A DNA stretch of 64,000 nucleotides from Panagrolaimus kolymaensis. Taxonomy: Eukaryota; Nematoda; Chromadorea; Rhabditida; Panagrolaimidae. The stretch is taken from NCBI GenBank assembly GCA_028622995.1, contig JAJQJQ010000039.1:2449695-2513694 (forward strand). The letters run 5' to 3'. This document shows positions 35,891-49,648 of this stretch, piece by piece. Position 1 is the stretch's first letter; every line of letters begins with the position of its first letter. The translations under genes were made by a program, and so were the position numbers. The notes under the pieces were generated by a model that ran no database searches, was not told where the DNA came from, and saw nothing but the letters and a program-made list of their open reading frames with translations.

Positions 35891-37750
35891 TACGAAGAAA
35901 TAACTCATTATAAACAAAAAGAGTAAAAACAAATGCTAAATTTTTTTTAAGCGTTTCTCCTTGAGAACTAAATTCATTAATTTGGATATTACAGCTTTAA
36001 TCGAGGAAGTTGAGTCTTTCCGCTATCTATTTCTCCTTTGATTACCTTATTCGATGGCATCATTGCTTGCATTTTATGATGTTTGCTCATCGACTTCGCC
36101 ATCGTCAGCCGATAAAGAATGCAAGCAAACATCACCAATCGCTCTTTCTTCCATATATCCTTTTTGCTGTTTTTATTGTATTTTATGTCTCAAGTATAAC
36201 TTGAGCTTTTGCACGTATTTATCACCGGAAGCAGTATCAGCTACATTCCATTGCAACCACGCCTATGATATTTCGTTTGTATTTTTTATTTTATTTTGTA
36301 ACCTTGCAATCCTCTTTACAACTCGTAAGGAAAACCAAATGAAAAACTTTCGTAATATGGAACCTTGCGACACCTTTATGGGATATGGTGAAAGTTCGGA
36401 AAAAACATGTGAAGAAAGCAAGCCTTCAAAACTAAGAAGCAGTGGTTGAAAAAGAATAAAAACTTGTTGAAAAAGAAAACCTCGCGGTGTACATAAATGG
36501 TATGTCTGCAAAGAAAACATTCATTTTATAAAAGATTGCAACATTGTGATCGCAGGCGCAAGGTGAAAATAGAAAAAAAGAAAAATGATTTTTTCTTTAA
36601 AAATTTTTGAAACTACGGTTGCTTGTGCTCATGACTTTAGAAGATGACAATAACTTTTTCAGATCCCCGCCTCGCAGCTATAAAACCAAATCAATTAAGA
36701 TATTAAATATTTTATTACCCGATGTTCACTCAGCTTATTTTCAAAACTTTGTTTAAAACCTGTGAAGCAATGTATTGTTGTCCAAACTGATGTTATTATT
36801 TTCAATTCTATCCAACTGCACCATTCAGTCTCGGACAAACAACAATTTATCACTGCTTATAATCTTTAAAGAAAAAAAATATAATTAAAAAATTACTCTC
36901 CTTGACTTTTTAAAGAACAATGAAAATATCAAGCATGCTATTCGTGCTCGATTAATTATATGTAATGGCGAAGTTATGGGTGACGAATTTCCAACACATC
37001 ATCCTGATTGTCAATCATGGACCGATGAACAACTTTTAGTGCAGCAAATTGAAAATTGATCGAAGTTATCGCAAAACTGTTAAAGGAGGTTTCCTTTTGA
37101 AGCATATCAAGATATGAGTTTTTGCGTTCTTCATATTTTACAGTTGCCTTTAAAAAACTCATAATGTTGCTAATAATGGCTTTCTAAACATTGCATCTTT
37201 GTCTTCAATATTTTCGAATTAAAAAGAAAGCTGATCGCGAGGAAGACGATGAAGAACAAGAAATAAAGCACGCAAGCATTCTTGTTGATGCCGTCGAACT
37301 GGAATACGAAGAAGAATAAGATCGATTTGTATAACAAAAGTTGTAAAAAAAAACAATTTTTTATTTTGCTAATTTTGATTGTATTAATAAATTGTGCATA
37401 AGGTTTCCATTTTATAACATACTTCCTTTCACTTTTTTGTTGCTTTACTTTTGTTTTTTTAAATAAATTTATTGAATGATATTTTCTTTTTTACCCCACT
37501 CCATTCATAGAACCCATAGTCTAATATTTCGAAATATGAAAGAAAACGATGATATATATCATCAACAGAAATTGTCGAACAATGTCGGCTTTTGTAAATT
37601 CATTCATGATGTAATTCTTCAATAAAATTATTTTCACAACCACTTTTCACTCAAAAAAGGAAAATTTGCATACTTTGAGTAAAAAATGTTTTCAACTGAG
37701 AGCCAAAAAACTTCTTTCATAATTTTCAAAACTTTTTGCAGGTTGGTGAC
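35891..37750. other. Decayed genic DNA with isolated exon-like pieces
   Basis: No intact gene. On +, 36,916-37,059 follows a TTTAAAG acceptor-like site and encodes 47 coding-type residues (including PDCQSWTDEQLLVQQ) then a TGA. On +, 37,214-37,319 encodes an acid-rich end (REEDDEEQE...EYEEE stop) resembling the short piece behind the kinase gene at 33,160. On -, 36,080-36,165 has coding-like codons that meet a stop. The open frame 36,054-36,449 on + looks like non-coding sequence. Overall this appears to be debris of duplicated genes. Confidence 0.45.
37351..37622. repeat. Short segmental duplication, copy 2
   Basis: Counterpart of 33,212-33,402 with the same ordered blocks, plus an insertion around 37,525-37,575. 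Both copies follow an acid-rich C-terminal exon-like piece, so the duplicated unit may have included the 3' end of a kinase-type gene. Confidence 0.75.
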
Positions 37751-39190
37751 ATGGGCGGAAAACTCGCTACGATTGTAAAGAACGTGAAGAATTGGCTCAG
37801 TGGCGAAAAAAAGAAGAAGAATGATGCACAAGCTAACGTATGTTTTATTTTATTTTCTTTTTCTTTTTTTAAGTAAAGCTATATTTTTAGGTCGAAGAAG
37901 TTGTGGCGCCAGAAGGGGCTCTTGGTCCTCCTCCTCCTCATCCTATTCTAGTTGATGGTATTCCAGAAGATCAAAAGCTTAGTGATGATGTCAATACTGC
38001 TATGGTTATTCTTGAACCAGCTTTAGCTCCTCTTAAACCTGTAAGTGTTTTCAAGTTTCATTTCTTTAAGTTTACAATTCGTTATTTTAGGAAGCTGAGC
38101 CTAAAGCTTTTCAACATGTTACCGTACGCTTGATGTTTTCTTTGCCACATACATAATATTTTGTTTTCAGAAAAAGAAATCAAAGAGTCTTCATCCTAAA
38201 CATGGTAGAACAAAAGAATATCCTCCGCTTGCACCAACAAATATTCCTAAAACTTTTATTAGTTCAAATCAATTAGAAGACAATGAAGAACCTGTAGATG
38301 CTGCTCCTCATCTCAAATCTTCAACTGATCCTAAGAAGCGTCAAACAAGTCGAGCTAAGAAACGAATGCCTCAAGCACAAAATGAAAAAGATCCATTTGA
38401 AGGTGAAGATGCAGGTGGTGAACAAGAAGATGTCCAAGCTCCTTTCCAACTACGAAAGCCTCTTCCATCTGCAGCAAATCTTAAACCTGTGATGATGCAA
38501 ACAAAAGCTAAGAAAAAATCAAAGAAGGATGGCGACAAGAAAGAAGAACAACCAAAATCCGCTTCAACTGCTGAAAAACCAACTGATGAACATCGCTCAA
38601 TAAGTCCACTCTTCAAAGCGGCCGAAAGAAAACGTGAAAGAATGGCTAAAGCTCTTGGTCGTCAAAATGAAACTTCAATTAGTGGCGATGATTTAGCTCC
38701 TGGTGTTGTTCAAGAAACTAAACCTTATGATGATTCTTCAAGTCGGGATATCAAAACTGCAATTGAACCTAGTCATGCTGAAAGAGATGATGATGACTCT
38801 GATGAAAGTACCTTAACAAATTCTGAACAAAGTGATGATACTCAAACAAATCGAACAAGAACTCAATCAATTCATCAACCTATTGTCGAACCTGAACCTA
38901 AAGAAGCACCAACATCACCACCACCGCCGCCATCTAGTACTCCACCAATTGATCGACCACCTAAAACTGCTGCTGTTGCTTCTCCATTGGCTCCTGCAGA
39001 AACTCAAGATTCTGAAGAAGGTGACGATGACAAACCTGAAGAAAAAGCAACTCAAAAACGAACTGCTGTTCCTGGTGAATTAAATGATAAATCTGGATCT
39101 GATCAAAAGCAAACTACATCGCCACCTGCTGTATTCACCGCAAATAAAGTGCCTAAACCAAAAGCTGAAGATCCTAAAGAAAAATTGTAA
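37751..39190 (+). CDS. Disordered proline- and acid-rich protein with possible N-myristoylation
   Basis: Four exons (37751-37837, 37891-38040, 38091-38123, 38171-39190) join in frame to 429 residues. The N-terminus MGGKLAT fits the N-myristoylation pattern (Gly2, small residue at 6) and is followed by a basic amphipathic stretch (VKNVKNWLSGEKKKK), a combination that in other proteins anchors to membranes. A PPPPHP block follows. The last exon is low in hydrophobics and rich in Lys, Glu, Pro and Ser, with SPPPPPSSTPP and several SxP/PxxP sites. No enzymatic domain is seen. Its last exon and the short exon and intron before it match the tail of the pseudokinase at 11.7-13.85 kb. It converges on the ZHP-like gene with only about 270 bases between stop codons. 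Function unknown. Confidence 0.82.
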
Positions 39191-39498
39191 AACTAACAAA
39201 TTTAATAGATGTTGTAAATTGAAATAAAATCGATACAATCACAAATATTAACATCATTTTTTAAGAGCAAATTAGTGAACAAAGCTTTATCAGTGGGAAA
39301 CAAACTTATTATCATTCTTGTTGTTTTTACTCTTTTTAACGTATGTACGTACGAAAACCCAAATTAAAGAAATTGATTTTTCAACATAACAAATTTATTT
39401 TTAAAAATCAACAAGATGCAATCAAAATAAAACAAAAAAATAACAATATATTCATAAAATGAATTATTTGTCGCAACGACATCGGCTTCTTGGCCAAT
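38094..39498. repeat. Segmental duplication, copy B (source-side copy)
   Basis: Counterpart of 13,056-14,162. It runs from exon 3 of the disordered-protein gene through its 3' UTR and into the last codons of the ZHP-like gene on the opposite strand, where it ends after TTGGCCAAT at 39,498. The ~0.3 kb segment at about 38,521-38,850 is missing from copy A. Confidence 0.9.
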
Positions 39499-41108
39499 GA
39501 GGACAGCTGCGACTTCGTAGTGATTGAGTTGGCCTTTGAAATGGTGTGACGACAGGCTAAAAAAATAGTGTCAAATTGATAATCATTAGGTTTTTTAAAC
39601 TCACAGCTTTATATGGATAAGATATCGGAGCAGATTGTGTACTTCGAATTGATTGTTCACTTGCAGCTACCATAGAATGATCAAATAATCGACGCTGAGG
39701 AGATGTGCGACTTCGTTGAGATTTAGTTGATTTTTGAATAGGTGTGACGAAAGGCTTAAAAAAATACAATAGTTAGCGAGAAAACCATAACTGAAAAAAT
39801 TCACCGTTTTAGAAGGAACAGATTGAGAGCTTCGCATTGACATTGTTGATTTTTGTAGCTTACGAGTTGTTTGTTCACTTTGAGGAACCGTGTAATTATC
39901 AAATAAACAACGTTGTGGAGGTGGAGCGGTGCGAATTCGCTTATCTTGGGTTGACTTTTGAATCGGTGTGACAGCAGGCTAAAAAAATCCTTTGTTTAAT
40001 ATTTCAATCCTAATAGCACAAAAACTTACAGGTTTAAACGAATATGCTGTTGTAACAGGTTGATGACTTGGAATTGACATGGTTGATGGTTTAAACGAAT
40101 ATGCTGTTGCAACAGGTTGAGGACTTGGAATTGACATCGTTGATTCTTGAAGTTGACGAATAGTTTGTTCATTTTGAGATACCGTATAATTATCAAATAA
40201 ACGACGTCGAGGTTCCAATGAGCGCGAAAGATAGCTTGCATTCATTAAGTTAAACACTAAAAAAAGAAACACTTGTTAATTGTAAAATTTTGCAGAAAAA
40301 CTTACTATCAGCTTGTGAAGTGTTAGTGCAAAGAGAAGTTTCACGAGATTGATTGTTGAGAAATGATGGCGTTGTATTCATTGCAGCTGCATTTTCAGCA
40401 AATAATGGCGCAGTATGATTCATTGCAGTTGCATTACCAGTAAGAAAATGATTTACCACAGTTTGTTGTTGTCGAAATGATGCATTCAAGCTTTGATTTT
40501 CTGTTTCCAATGCAATGTTGCGAGCTTTTAGTTCCTTGACTTGTCTAAAATATTAAAAATATGATTAGATAAAATAGTAAAATATCTTACTCTTGAAGCT
40601 TTTCAATCATAACCAAATCTTCAGATTGTTTCATAGTCATATTTTGTAATTCTTGAATCTAAAAAAGGAGAAAATATGAGAGTGAAGTAAAATTTAGATA
40701 CAAAACCTTTTCCATTTTGTGCTTCATCAATCTTCGACAATTTTTACTTTGAAAATCAAGAACTGCTTTAATTTCATCAAAAGCTTTCTTGGTGTGATCA
40801 TGAAGGTTGAGAAAGTATTTACGAAGCTAAAAAATAAAAGTTAGACGGATCACCAGTGATGAGAAAAAGCATACTTCTGGGTTCAACTTGTTATTGATTT
40901 CTTCCAATTTGGTTGATTTACCACAAATTTTACAGTTTGGAGTAATTAAATCTAAAATCTCAAAATAAGAGAGAACAAAATATGTTAAAGACTTACTATT
41001 TTCGACGCATCGATGACAAGCAACATGGCCACAATTTGAGATAAAAAATCGTGAACTTGATGACGGTAATCGAAGGCAAATATTACAATGCAGCCATGGG
41101 CAAGACAT
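39464..41108 (-). CDS. ZHP/RNF212-type RING finger coiled-coil protein
   Basis: Nine minus-strand exons (41108-40997, 40951-40875, 40826-40707, 40658-40591, 40544-40306, 40256-40030, 39978-39805, 39754-39605, 39556-39464) join in frame to 419 residues; an in-frame ATG at 41138 would add ten. The RING is at the very N-terminus: HCNICLR, SNCGHVACHRC, then NCKIC, the C3HC4-like spacing of the ZHP family (Zip3/RNF212 homologues). A coiled coil follows (about residues 70-170). The C-terminal half is Ser/Pro/Arg-rich with a recurring RRLFDN-Y-V-Q-EQ motif and repeated TPIQKST and SIPS.QPV units. In C. elegans, ZHP proteins act as SUMO/ubiquitin ligases at the synaptonemal complex and control meiotic crossovers; the same role is likely but inferred. 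Its last codons are duplicated at 14.13 kb. Confidence 0.82.
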
Positions 41109-41138
41109 TGCAAATTTTGTGATGGAATTTATCAACAA

Positions 41139-41848
41139 TTCAGAGCTCTAAAATTTCAAACTACTAAAGCTTGGATTTTGAAAAAGGTCAATGAACTTTG
41201 TAGGAACAAAAACAAGTCTACAGAAAGATAGTTTTCGCGTCATGATACCAATGGAATCAAAGATGTTTAAATAAGTAATGGTCGAATTTTTTTGATGGTA
41301 TTTCATTTATGTATTTTTTTTATCGACATTAATTTTATTTTTTAGCTTTGTTTACTTTTTTTAAATATCTTTGATCAATCATAATCACACCAATGGTGCA
41401 TGTTGACGCCTTTTTGAAATAGGTGTGTTAATGGCCATTTTGTTAATCATACAAAATATTAAGTTTAATTAATTTATTTAAGTATATCCTTTACAATAAA
41501 ACACGTATATATTTCAAAAAAGGAATCAATAAAAATCCGTTTTACCATACTATTTTTTTTATAGCAAGAAAGAAAATAAATAAATTATATCACAGATATT
41601 GTTTATAAATCTTTTGGTTGATAAATTTAATTTTAGAAAATATTTAGTTTTTGATTATATTTTTCTTTAAACGGTAAATATTTAAATTTCGGTATAAGTT
41701 ACAGATAAAAAATAATAATGGAATTTTTGGTTAAAAAATAAAAAAGATAGGAACTCGGGAAAGAGAAATGGCACGATTATTGGCAGCAGCAGCAATGAAT
41801 GGGAAAGGATAAATGATGAGATTTTGGTTTTTGGTTATTCTTTTCTTT
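41139..41848. other. Spacer between ZHP-like and myosin genes
   Basis: About 700 bases, AT-rich, no gene seen. Probably holds the ZHP-like promoter (minus strand) and the 3' end of the myosin gene. Confidence 0.45.
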
Positions 41849-44800
41849 TTATATTTCATTTTCATGATTATAATTTTGATTTTGTCCACTTATTAATGAT
41901 TGAATATAACTTGAAAGTAAATCATCCATTTTATATCCCTAAAAAAATAAGTAAATGGATTATGCTAAGACGCTTGAAGCTTAAGAAACTTACCAAAGTT
42001 GTTTCAAGTAATAAACGATTGCCTTTCATTAAATTTCCAACAGTCATATGGAAATATGTGTTGCCACTAGTCCAATTGGAAATAACTTCAAATGGATAAC
42101 TTATAATGTGTTCTTTTGTATCTTGGTTAAATAAATTTACTCCATTTTTATTTATTGCAATCAAAACTTTTGATGCCATTGTTGGATCGGAGGATTGCTT
42201 GACTTCAAAGAAGGCTGAACCAAAAGTAGGCCATTTAGAGAGATATTTTAAGAATGCTATTTTAGCTTCAGCTGAAGTCTTCACTGTTAGCTGTTGGTAT
42301 TCTGCAAGCACAAGCTTTTTCCAATCGGCCGTTGAATAATGTTTTAACATTTCTTTTGGTAAAATATCTGAAATTATTTGGGAGAATTGTCCAAATGGAG
42401 GCTGTTTATCATCACGAGTTTGAGCTCGAAGTATTAAAGCTGCAATATGAGTTGCATCCTTTTTAGTGCAATTATGATATCCTCGAAGATATTTGGGTAA
42501 TTCTTGATGATAATGAAATATTAAATCTGCATTTATGTCATCACCCGGAATAACATTAATCCAAAGTTTACGCATGAAATAAATTTGGTAAGCAAATAAT
42601 GGAGTGATGGAATCTTTTGCAGGTCGATTTAATCGTACCCAATCTGTGAGTTGATGAATAAAATCAAAAAAGAATTCATTCTCGGGCATACTAATAACTG
42701 AAAAAAGCAAAAGTGTTTTAGAAATTTTAATGAAACAAAATAGCCAAAATTTCATATCTCGCTACAATTATAGCTTACCTTTTTCTCCAATTTTAACAAA
42801 AAGACTGAATCCTTCAGCTGAATGAAGGCCAAGGCGATTAGCGATTCGATTACAAAAATCTCGTGCACGTGTGGAAGATTCAACTTCAATAGCTTCTTCA
42901 CTTCCATCAGGGAAAAATGCTTTATGGAAAATTTGGGTAGTTCTATGATTTATTGCTTCAACTTCAACTTGATGTGGTGGATATTTTCGTTGACCTGCTT
43001 TTATAGTTTTTTGTAATCGATTCAAACAATCAGCTGCAATGGGATTCATTCGAGTCCGTAAAAATTGATTGACTTCTTTATAGAGACTTTTGGATGGAGG
43101 AAATAAGCCTATGCAAAGCCACATCAATTCCCATCCTCGTTCTTCCGTAAACATATTTGGATTATCTGTGAGTTGTTTCATGAGCTGACAATATGTTTCA
43201 TCCCTCAAAACTTCATATCGCAATGGTGCGCGGAAAATTAAATCTGTAAGCTCCACTGGATGCTTGGGTCGTTTAACAGGATGATCGCCCATATATTTCA
43301 TTATTGCAAGATATGAAGAAGTGGAATCCACGCTTGGTTCAGCTTTGCCTTCAAGTTTTTTTAATAATGGAGCCTTCAATGGTTCACGGGAATGACGCCA
43401 TAATTCCATATATTTCCTACTTGAAGATAGTGAGCGTTTGGATTGAGTTCGGAAATTATCAGCCGCAAATTTTTCAAGAGTATATGGTCTCTCATTATTG
43501 GTGTTTGCAATTAATAGAGTCATTCCTCGTTCAGAATTAAGTTTGGATAATTCCGTTCGGCGATTAAATAATTCCAAAACATCGCTTGACGGTTTAGTTA
43601 TTGTGGGTAAAATATAAATTCCTTCAATTGCCACATTTCCATGAGTGCCCGTTCGAGTATTTTCAGCTTTCACAAATTGTGCTGATGCTGTTCCAAATTC
43701 TTCAGCTAAAATTAATAAATTTCCCTTTTGACATTCAAGATATATTCCTTTATCATCGAGTTTTTGATCTTGTGTGGATATAGCATAACGAGAACGGCTT
43801 CGAAGGCCAGCCAAGAAATAAACCACAAGTTCGCGAATGTCATCAGAATTTGGCGATTGGAAAGTATACTCATCACCGGCAATTGTTTGAATCGTAAATG
43901 TATCGGTTCCCAAACGTTTTGATCTGCAAATTAATGAGATATGATTGCGAAAATAAAGATAATTACTTACGCGCTGCAAGTAATTCCACTAATTTCAGGG
44001 AATGAAAATTCAACGAGAACTTGTTCTTGATCGTCAACAACATAAATTCCTGTGAAATTAACAGCTACGATAACTTCATTTTTAGGTAATGGAGGGCCAG
44101 CAAATTTATAAGCTTCATAAAATCTTGAAAATAGCAAAGGCCATTTATATTGAGCAAAAGTGACGAGGTCTTCTTTAACTGATTCAATTGTAACTGGTTT
44201 ATTTGCCATAAATTTCTGCAACGTTAGTGTTTTTTTATAACCTTGAAAGATAGAATTGCTTACCTTTCTAAAAACATGCATAACCATTTGAATCCATTTT
44301 TCTATTGTGATTTGTCCTTGTTTATTTAATACAAAATCAGGCAAATAATTAGGCAATGAGGCTTCAAGTTTATCCACATCAAGATTTGGACCAAGTTGAT
44401 CCACGAAAAATTGTTGGGCTGCAAGCAATGCCAAATCTTCATCTTTATCACATCGATATTCACCATATTTAACTCCTCGAACAACTTGCTGATAAATTAA
44501 GTTTGTGCTAACAAGATCATCTTTAGAACTATACCATGGAGTGAAAATTTCCTTTCTAAAGAATAATCGCCATGGAGCATTTCGTTCTTGCCGACCTTGT
44601 TCTTTTGCATATTGTTCGCATTGGGAAACTGCATCCATAACATGATCATTTCCAGCTCCAAGAGAGCTAACTTTATCAAACAAAGCGATGTAAAGTGAAA
44701 AACCAAAGCTTTCTTTCAAACCAATTTTCTCACTCAAAAGCGTGCAAAGTTCTCGAGCTGTTGTTGCTGAATCAGCATTAAGGGTTTTCACCGTGCCATC

Positions 44801-47800
44801 CATGAACGTAACAGCCAAGACTAATGGCTTTTTGGATTTGGTTGCTTGAAGCTCAATGTAACTTGGGGGTTGATGGCGAGTGCCATTTTGAACAGTTCTT
44901 CGCAATCGATGTTCAATGTAACTTGAATATTTGGTTGTTCCACGAGGTCCATGTTCTCGAATAAAGCAATACAAATATTTAATGAATTTTTCTGATGGTG
45001 CAAAACACCCAACACAAAGGGAAAGCAAAATCCATCCTCGGGCATAACTGTTTTTAGATGGATTATTACAAAGTTGTTTACAAATTTGACAATAAATTTC
45101 ATCTCTTAAATCAGGTCGAAGAATGCCATGACCAATGATGAAATGAAGTTTATCTAAACTTGTAGTTGGGCGATTTTCAAGAAGTCCATCAGAATGCAAC
45201 GAGTTGGCGTCACCATTTTTATGATTATCTCCACCATTAGTCATGGATGAAGATTCAGAATGTTTACTGCTTTTCTTTTTTAATGTCATTGAAACAATTC
45301 GACTGATGCTTCCGTTTTTGCGAACCTTCATTCCAGAAGTTTCAAAATCAGCTGCTTGTGAAGCCATTTCAATCTCTTTTCGAGAAAATTGTTTTCCCAA
45401 AGTTGAATATAGTTTTGTCATAATTGGAATTTTATCTATTTGTGTATCACTACCACTACCTATTTTAGGTTCAGGTGCATCACCCATAAATCTCAAAATT
45501 GTTATCCATACTGCTAAAGCTGCAATTTGATCCCCACTATTTTCATGGAACAACAATGGCTGTCGCAAAGCTTTTCGATTGTAACTTGATGAAGCTTGGC
45601 CTTGAAAATATGTTGCAGCAAATTTAGCGAATTGATAACCTTCTAAATTTTCTGTAGTAAATGGTTCATTTTCAGTTATGGTATAGACAGGTGAAGGCTG
45701 GGGTGAGATTAAGTCACCACGAATGGGAGTACCACTTGCTGAATCTGATTGGAGAAAATCAAAGCAACTATCAATCTAAAATTTATTTTTAATTAGCAAT
45801 ATTTTACGCTATGTGGAACTTACATCAATATCATGATTAACATTCTCGATAGTAGCTTGAGCAATTTGCTCGGATGTTGTTCGAGCTATCATAGCTTCAC
45901 GTCGTTCACGTGTGCTTCTTTTTGATCGAAGTTCTGTTCGAATTAATGATCCACGACAATGAGCTTGAAAGGCAGTGACAATAAGTCGTAATCGACGATA
46001 ATGAGCTACAAGTTGTCTAGATCGTAAAACAGCTTGAAGTCGAGCAACGCCAAGGAGGATCTATAAAATGTTGAAAAAAATTAGGCTATATTTTATGCAT
46101 GTAAACTACAGTATCTTTTGTCAAAATTGAAAAATATCTATGTTTTCTATGGCAATTAAAATGACTAAAATTTCGTAAAAAAGTGTGAAAAGCAGCTATA
46201 GAAAAAAACTGCGGAAATAAAAATCAATACAAAAAACCATTTTTTGTTCCTTGAGGGGCTTTCTCTTGTTCATGCTTTTTTAAACATTAACGGAGGAGGA
46301 AGCGCAACAGCAATTGATTGTTATTATCACTCAAATGAGAGTGAAAATTATTACATAAACATGAGAAAAATAAACTGAAAGCGAAACACAGAAAAAAGAA
46401 GCAAAACCAAAGAAATCTTTAAAATTATCGCAAGCGCAAAAAATCTAAGATAAAAGTCTTGAACAAATTTTTTAATCTCTGTCTCTATTTTTTTTTTCTA
46501 AACACTTGAAATCCGTCGTCCGGAAAAAATAAGAAGATGGATCGCAACTTGAAATATTTTTCTTTCTTTTAAAAGTTGATTAAGAAAAAATCAACAACAT
46601 TCCAATTTCATTTCTCTTTCTTTCTTTTTGTTATCCTTTATTTTTATCCCTTTTATCTCTTTTGTGGAGTCACTTACCTGTTTATATTTTCGACGTTGAA
46701 CATGAGCTTTCCAATATTTTTGGATTATGACAGCAGCAAATCGCATTTTCTCGTATTTTCTACGTTGCATCCATCCACGAATTGTTTTTTGAATTAATGT
46801 GGCTTGATTGGTTAATTGCTTTTCATGCTCTTGTTCAAGAAGAAGATCTTGATTATCTTTGAGAAAAACTTTTGAACGCCCAAGTTGAAAATCACCATTT
46901 TCACCAAAAATTTTGTCACAAATTGTTTTGGCTGCAACATAGCAATCAACTTTTTGGGCTGGTCCAATTCCAGGAACAAGCGCTCGATAACGAGCAACAA
47001 AATCGGCATAATCATGACGAATGGGATATCCAGCTTTACGAATTCGTATGGTTTCCATCATTCCAGAATATCGTAATTGTTTAAGCACGAGGTCGCGATC
47101 AAAGGACTGAAATAAATAGAGAAAAATATTAATATGGGAAATATTTTACTATAGTTTGGAAGCAATGTTTGAACTTTTGACTTCATGCATTATTGCTACA
47201 AGTTAATTATAATCCTTAAAGTGCTTAAGCAATAGAAAGAACGAAAAAAATTCTAAAAACATGTTTTTTTATACTCATCAACTTAAAGGATTATCCACTT
47301 TTTCGTTTCAAACTAGATATGAAAATGAAAACACAAGTTTTATAAAAGTAAAAAGTTTTAAAATGGGAATACATATATTTTCTTGAAGCCGGAGAAAGTT
47401 ATTAACTTACCATAGCAGTTTTAAATTCATTTGGTTTAATGCATCGAATAAAGAAAGGTTCACAATTTTGTAATTGTGACATTAAAGTTTCAAGAGATTT
47501 TCTGAATTTAGATCCCACGGTTTGTCGAATTCTTCCACAAGTATCCATTCCATCAGAATCATCAAATAAATTAGTTAAAAATTTAAATGAACTTCCATGA
47601 ATTAATTCATATAAATCCGCACCAAAGTTATCACGATTTTTTTCCAGAAATCCTTTAGCATTATACATAACAATTCCAGCAAAATGATTTATTCCAAAAG
47701 CTTTACTTAAATCACTTTTAGGTTTAACGTAAAGTCGATCATTTTTAGAATGGTTTTGATGAAGTTTATTTAACATTGTTAAATCAGTACCTTTGGGGAA

Positions 47801-49648
47801 AATACTTTCTTCATCGATGAGAGACATAATGTTCAAAGGTCGAACAGCAATCAAATCCAATGCAGATTGATTATCGATGAATTCAATTTTACGCCAATTT
47901 ATATCTTGTCCATCGTATTCAGCTTGCTCCAATTTAAAAACATGTTGAACGAAAAATTGTTGTAAATGTTCATTGGCAAAGTTAATGCAAAGTTGTTCAA
48001 AGGAATTACTTTTAAAATTTTCAAATCCGAAAATATCTAAAATTCCTATGGAAGTACGATACCGACGATCGGCACCTTTTTGGGGTCTAAAAAAAGAGAA
48101 TAGGAATATGCAATCTTTCTAACTTCGAATGAAGCTATTTCTATCATCACTGTATATCAAAAGTAACTTACTTATAAATAGCATCATTAATTCTTTGAAC
48201 AATATGAACAAAAAGTCGTCCATAAACATGTTTAACAAGCCCATCTCTTACATCTAAAGCTTGAGCAGCACCAAGTCTTGAAACAACTCTATCATTTTGG
48301 GTTACAATTGATCTTGTCGTTAGCGCGGTAATCAATGATGACTCTTTAATTTGCAATAAATTTGCAATTCGAGTTATGTTTTGTTTATCAACAATTTCAG
48401 TGACTTCCAAATTACTCAACATTGATGCTAAAAAGCTTTTGTATTAATTTTTGCTTTTAAAAATTTGCTAAAGGTCAAACCTTGATATTTAACATTTCCC
48501 AAATGAAGTAATGCTGCTAAAATTTTAAAAATGGACCATATTTCAGGTTCTTTAAACATTAAAACTTTCATAGCTGAACGAATTTCAGAAAAATCTGAAG
48601 CATCGTTTCGGCCATCAGCGGTAAGGCATCTTCCTTGTGAAAGATAATGATAATCTCCTGCTGTTGTAAGCTCTAATTCTTTCTTTTCATCTTTGTTTAA
48701 TCCAGCTAAAAGACAATAAAAAATATGATAATTTCTTTCTTCATTTGCTTGTGAAACAATTCGAGATTTTTCTAATAAATATTGTTCAATTCGTGCACCT
48801 TCAATTGCTCCAGATGAATTAAAATGAATATCAATATATTTCCCAAATCTTGATGAATTATCATTTCTCACAGTTTTAGCATTACCAAAGGCTTCCATAA
48901 TTGGATTTGCTTCAAGAACTTGTTGTTCGATCCACGAATGCTGTCCCGAAACGGTGGCCAAAAATTGTAGGACAAGTTTAGTGGATTCTGTTTTGCCAGC
49001 GCCCGATTCACCAGAAATTATAACACATTGATCTCGTTGGGTGGTCCTCATATTTCCGTAAGCATTATCAGCAATTGCAAAAATATGTGGTGGAAGTTCT
49101 CCAATTCGTTTCTGTCGATATAATCGAACGATTTCGCCCGTATAAATAGGTAAAGATGTATATGGATTAATTGCAACTAATATGGATCCAGTGAATGTCT
49201 GAAACAATAAATATTTTTTAATCGACTAAATGCTTGGCTTGAAACTTACATAAATAAGTTTTTCTTTATACCGAACAAAAAGATTTCTAAGGATTCCAGC
49301 TTCATGAAGGTCCCCAAGTTGAATCATATCTTCAACCCCTTGAATTGATGTCGGATGCATTATTCTAATTCGACGCTCAGATGATAACCATTGTTCCTTT
49401 AAAAAAAGATTAATAAATGGGTTTTTAATTGCTTTGAGAAACTAACATTTCCTTGATCATCAACGACAAGAATTTTTCCAGCTTCACTGCTAATGACTCT
49501 CGCGCCAATGGGAGCACCATATTGGCCCTTAATAACTGGCTCAATCCAAATAAAATCACCCTAAAATCGATCACATCAATTATATTGTCACAAACCTAAT
49601 TCCCCTATAATGATATAAAACCCTTACCAACTGTGTTACAGTCCCCAT
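41849..49648 (-). CDS. hum-6: Unconventional myosin VII (MyTH4-FERM myosin)
   Basis: Thirteen minus-strand exons (49648-49628, 49560-49447, 49396-49250, 49198-48481, 48427-48172, 48086-47411, 47106-46678, 46060-45824, 45775-44264, 44215-43971, 43923-42779, 42697-41994, 41938-41849) join in frame to 2,097 residues, the length of myosin VIIa. Motor domain: N-terminal IWIEP-type region, P-loop GESGAGKT at about 157, switch I NDNSSRFG, switch [10 protein letters not shown], and the FIRCIKPN block. IQ motifs follow ([14 protein letters not shown] and [14 protein letters not shown] visible, more behind). The tail has a MyTH4 domain beginning near RKALRQPLL, a FERM domain, an SH3-like stretch, a second MyTH4 (REPLKAPLL...[11 protein letters not shown]) and a second FERM to the end. 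It is an actin-based motor of membrane projections and junctions; C. elegans HUM-6 is the single myosin VII. A 48-base intron (44,216-44,263) keeps frame and could be missed. No breaks seen. Confidence 0.95.

Noticed and set aside
36054..36449. 131-codon open frame on +
   Set aside because: The minus strand of its left part has better coding character and the frame has no domain; likely the reverse of decayed exons.
43967..45568. Single uninterrupted exon for this part of the myosin tail
   Set aside because: A 48-base segment at 44,216-44,263 has GT and TTGCAG ends and interrupts the MyTH4-FERM sequence, so it was taken as an in-frame intron.
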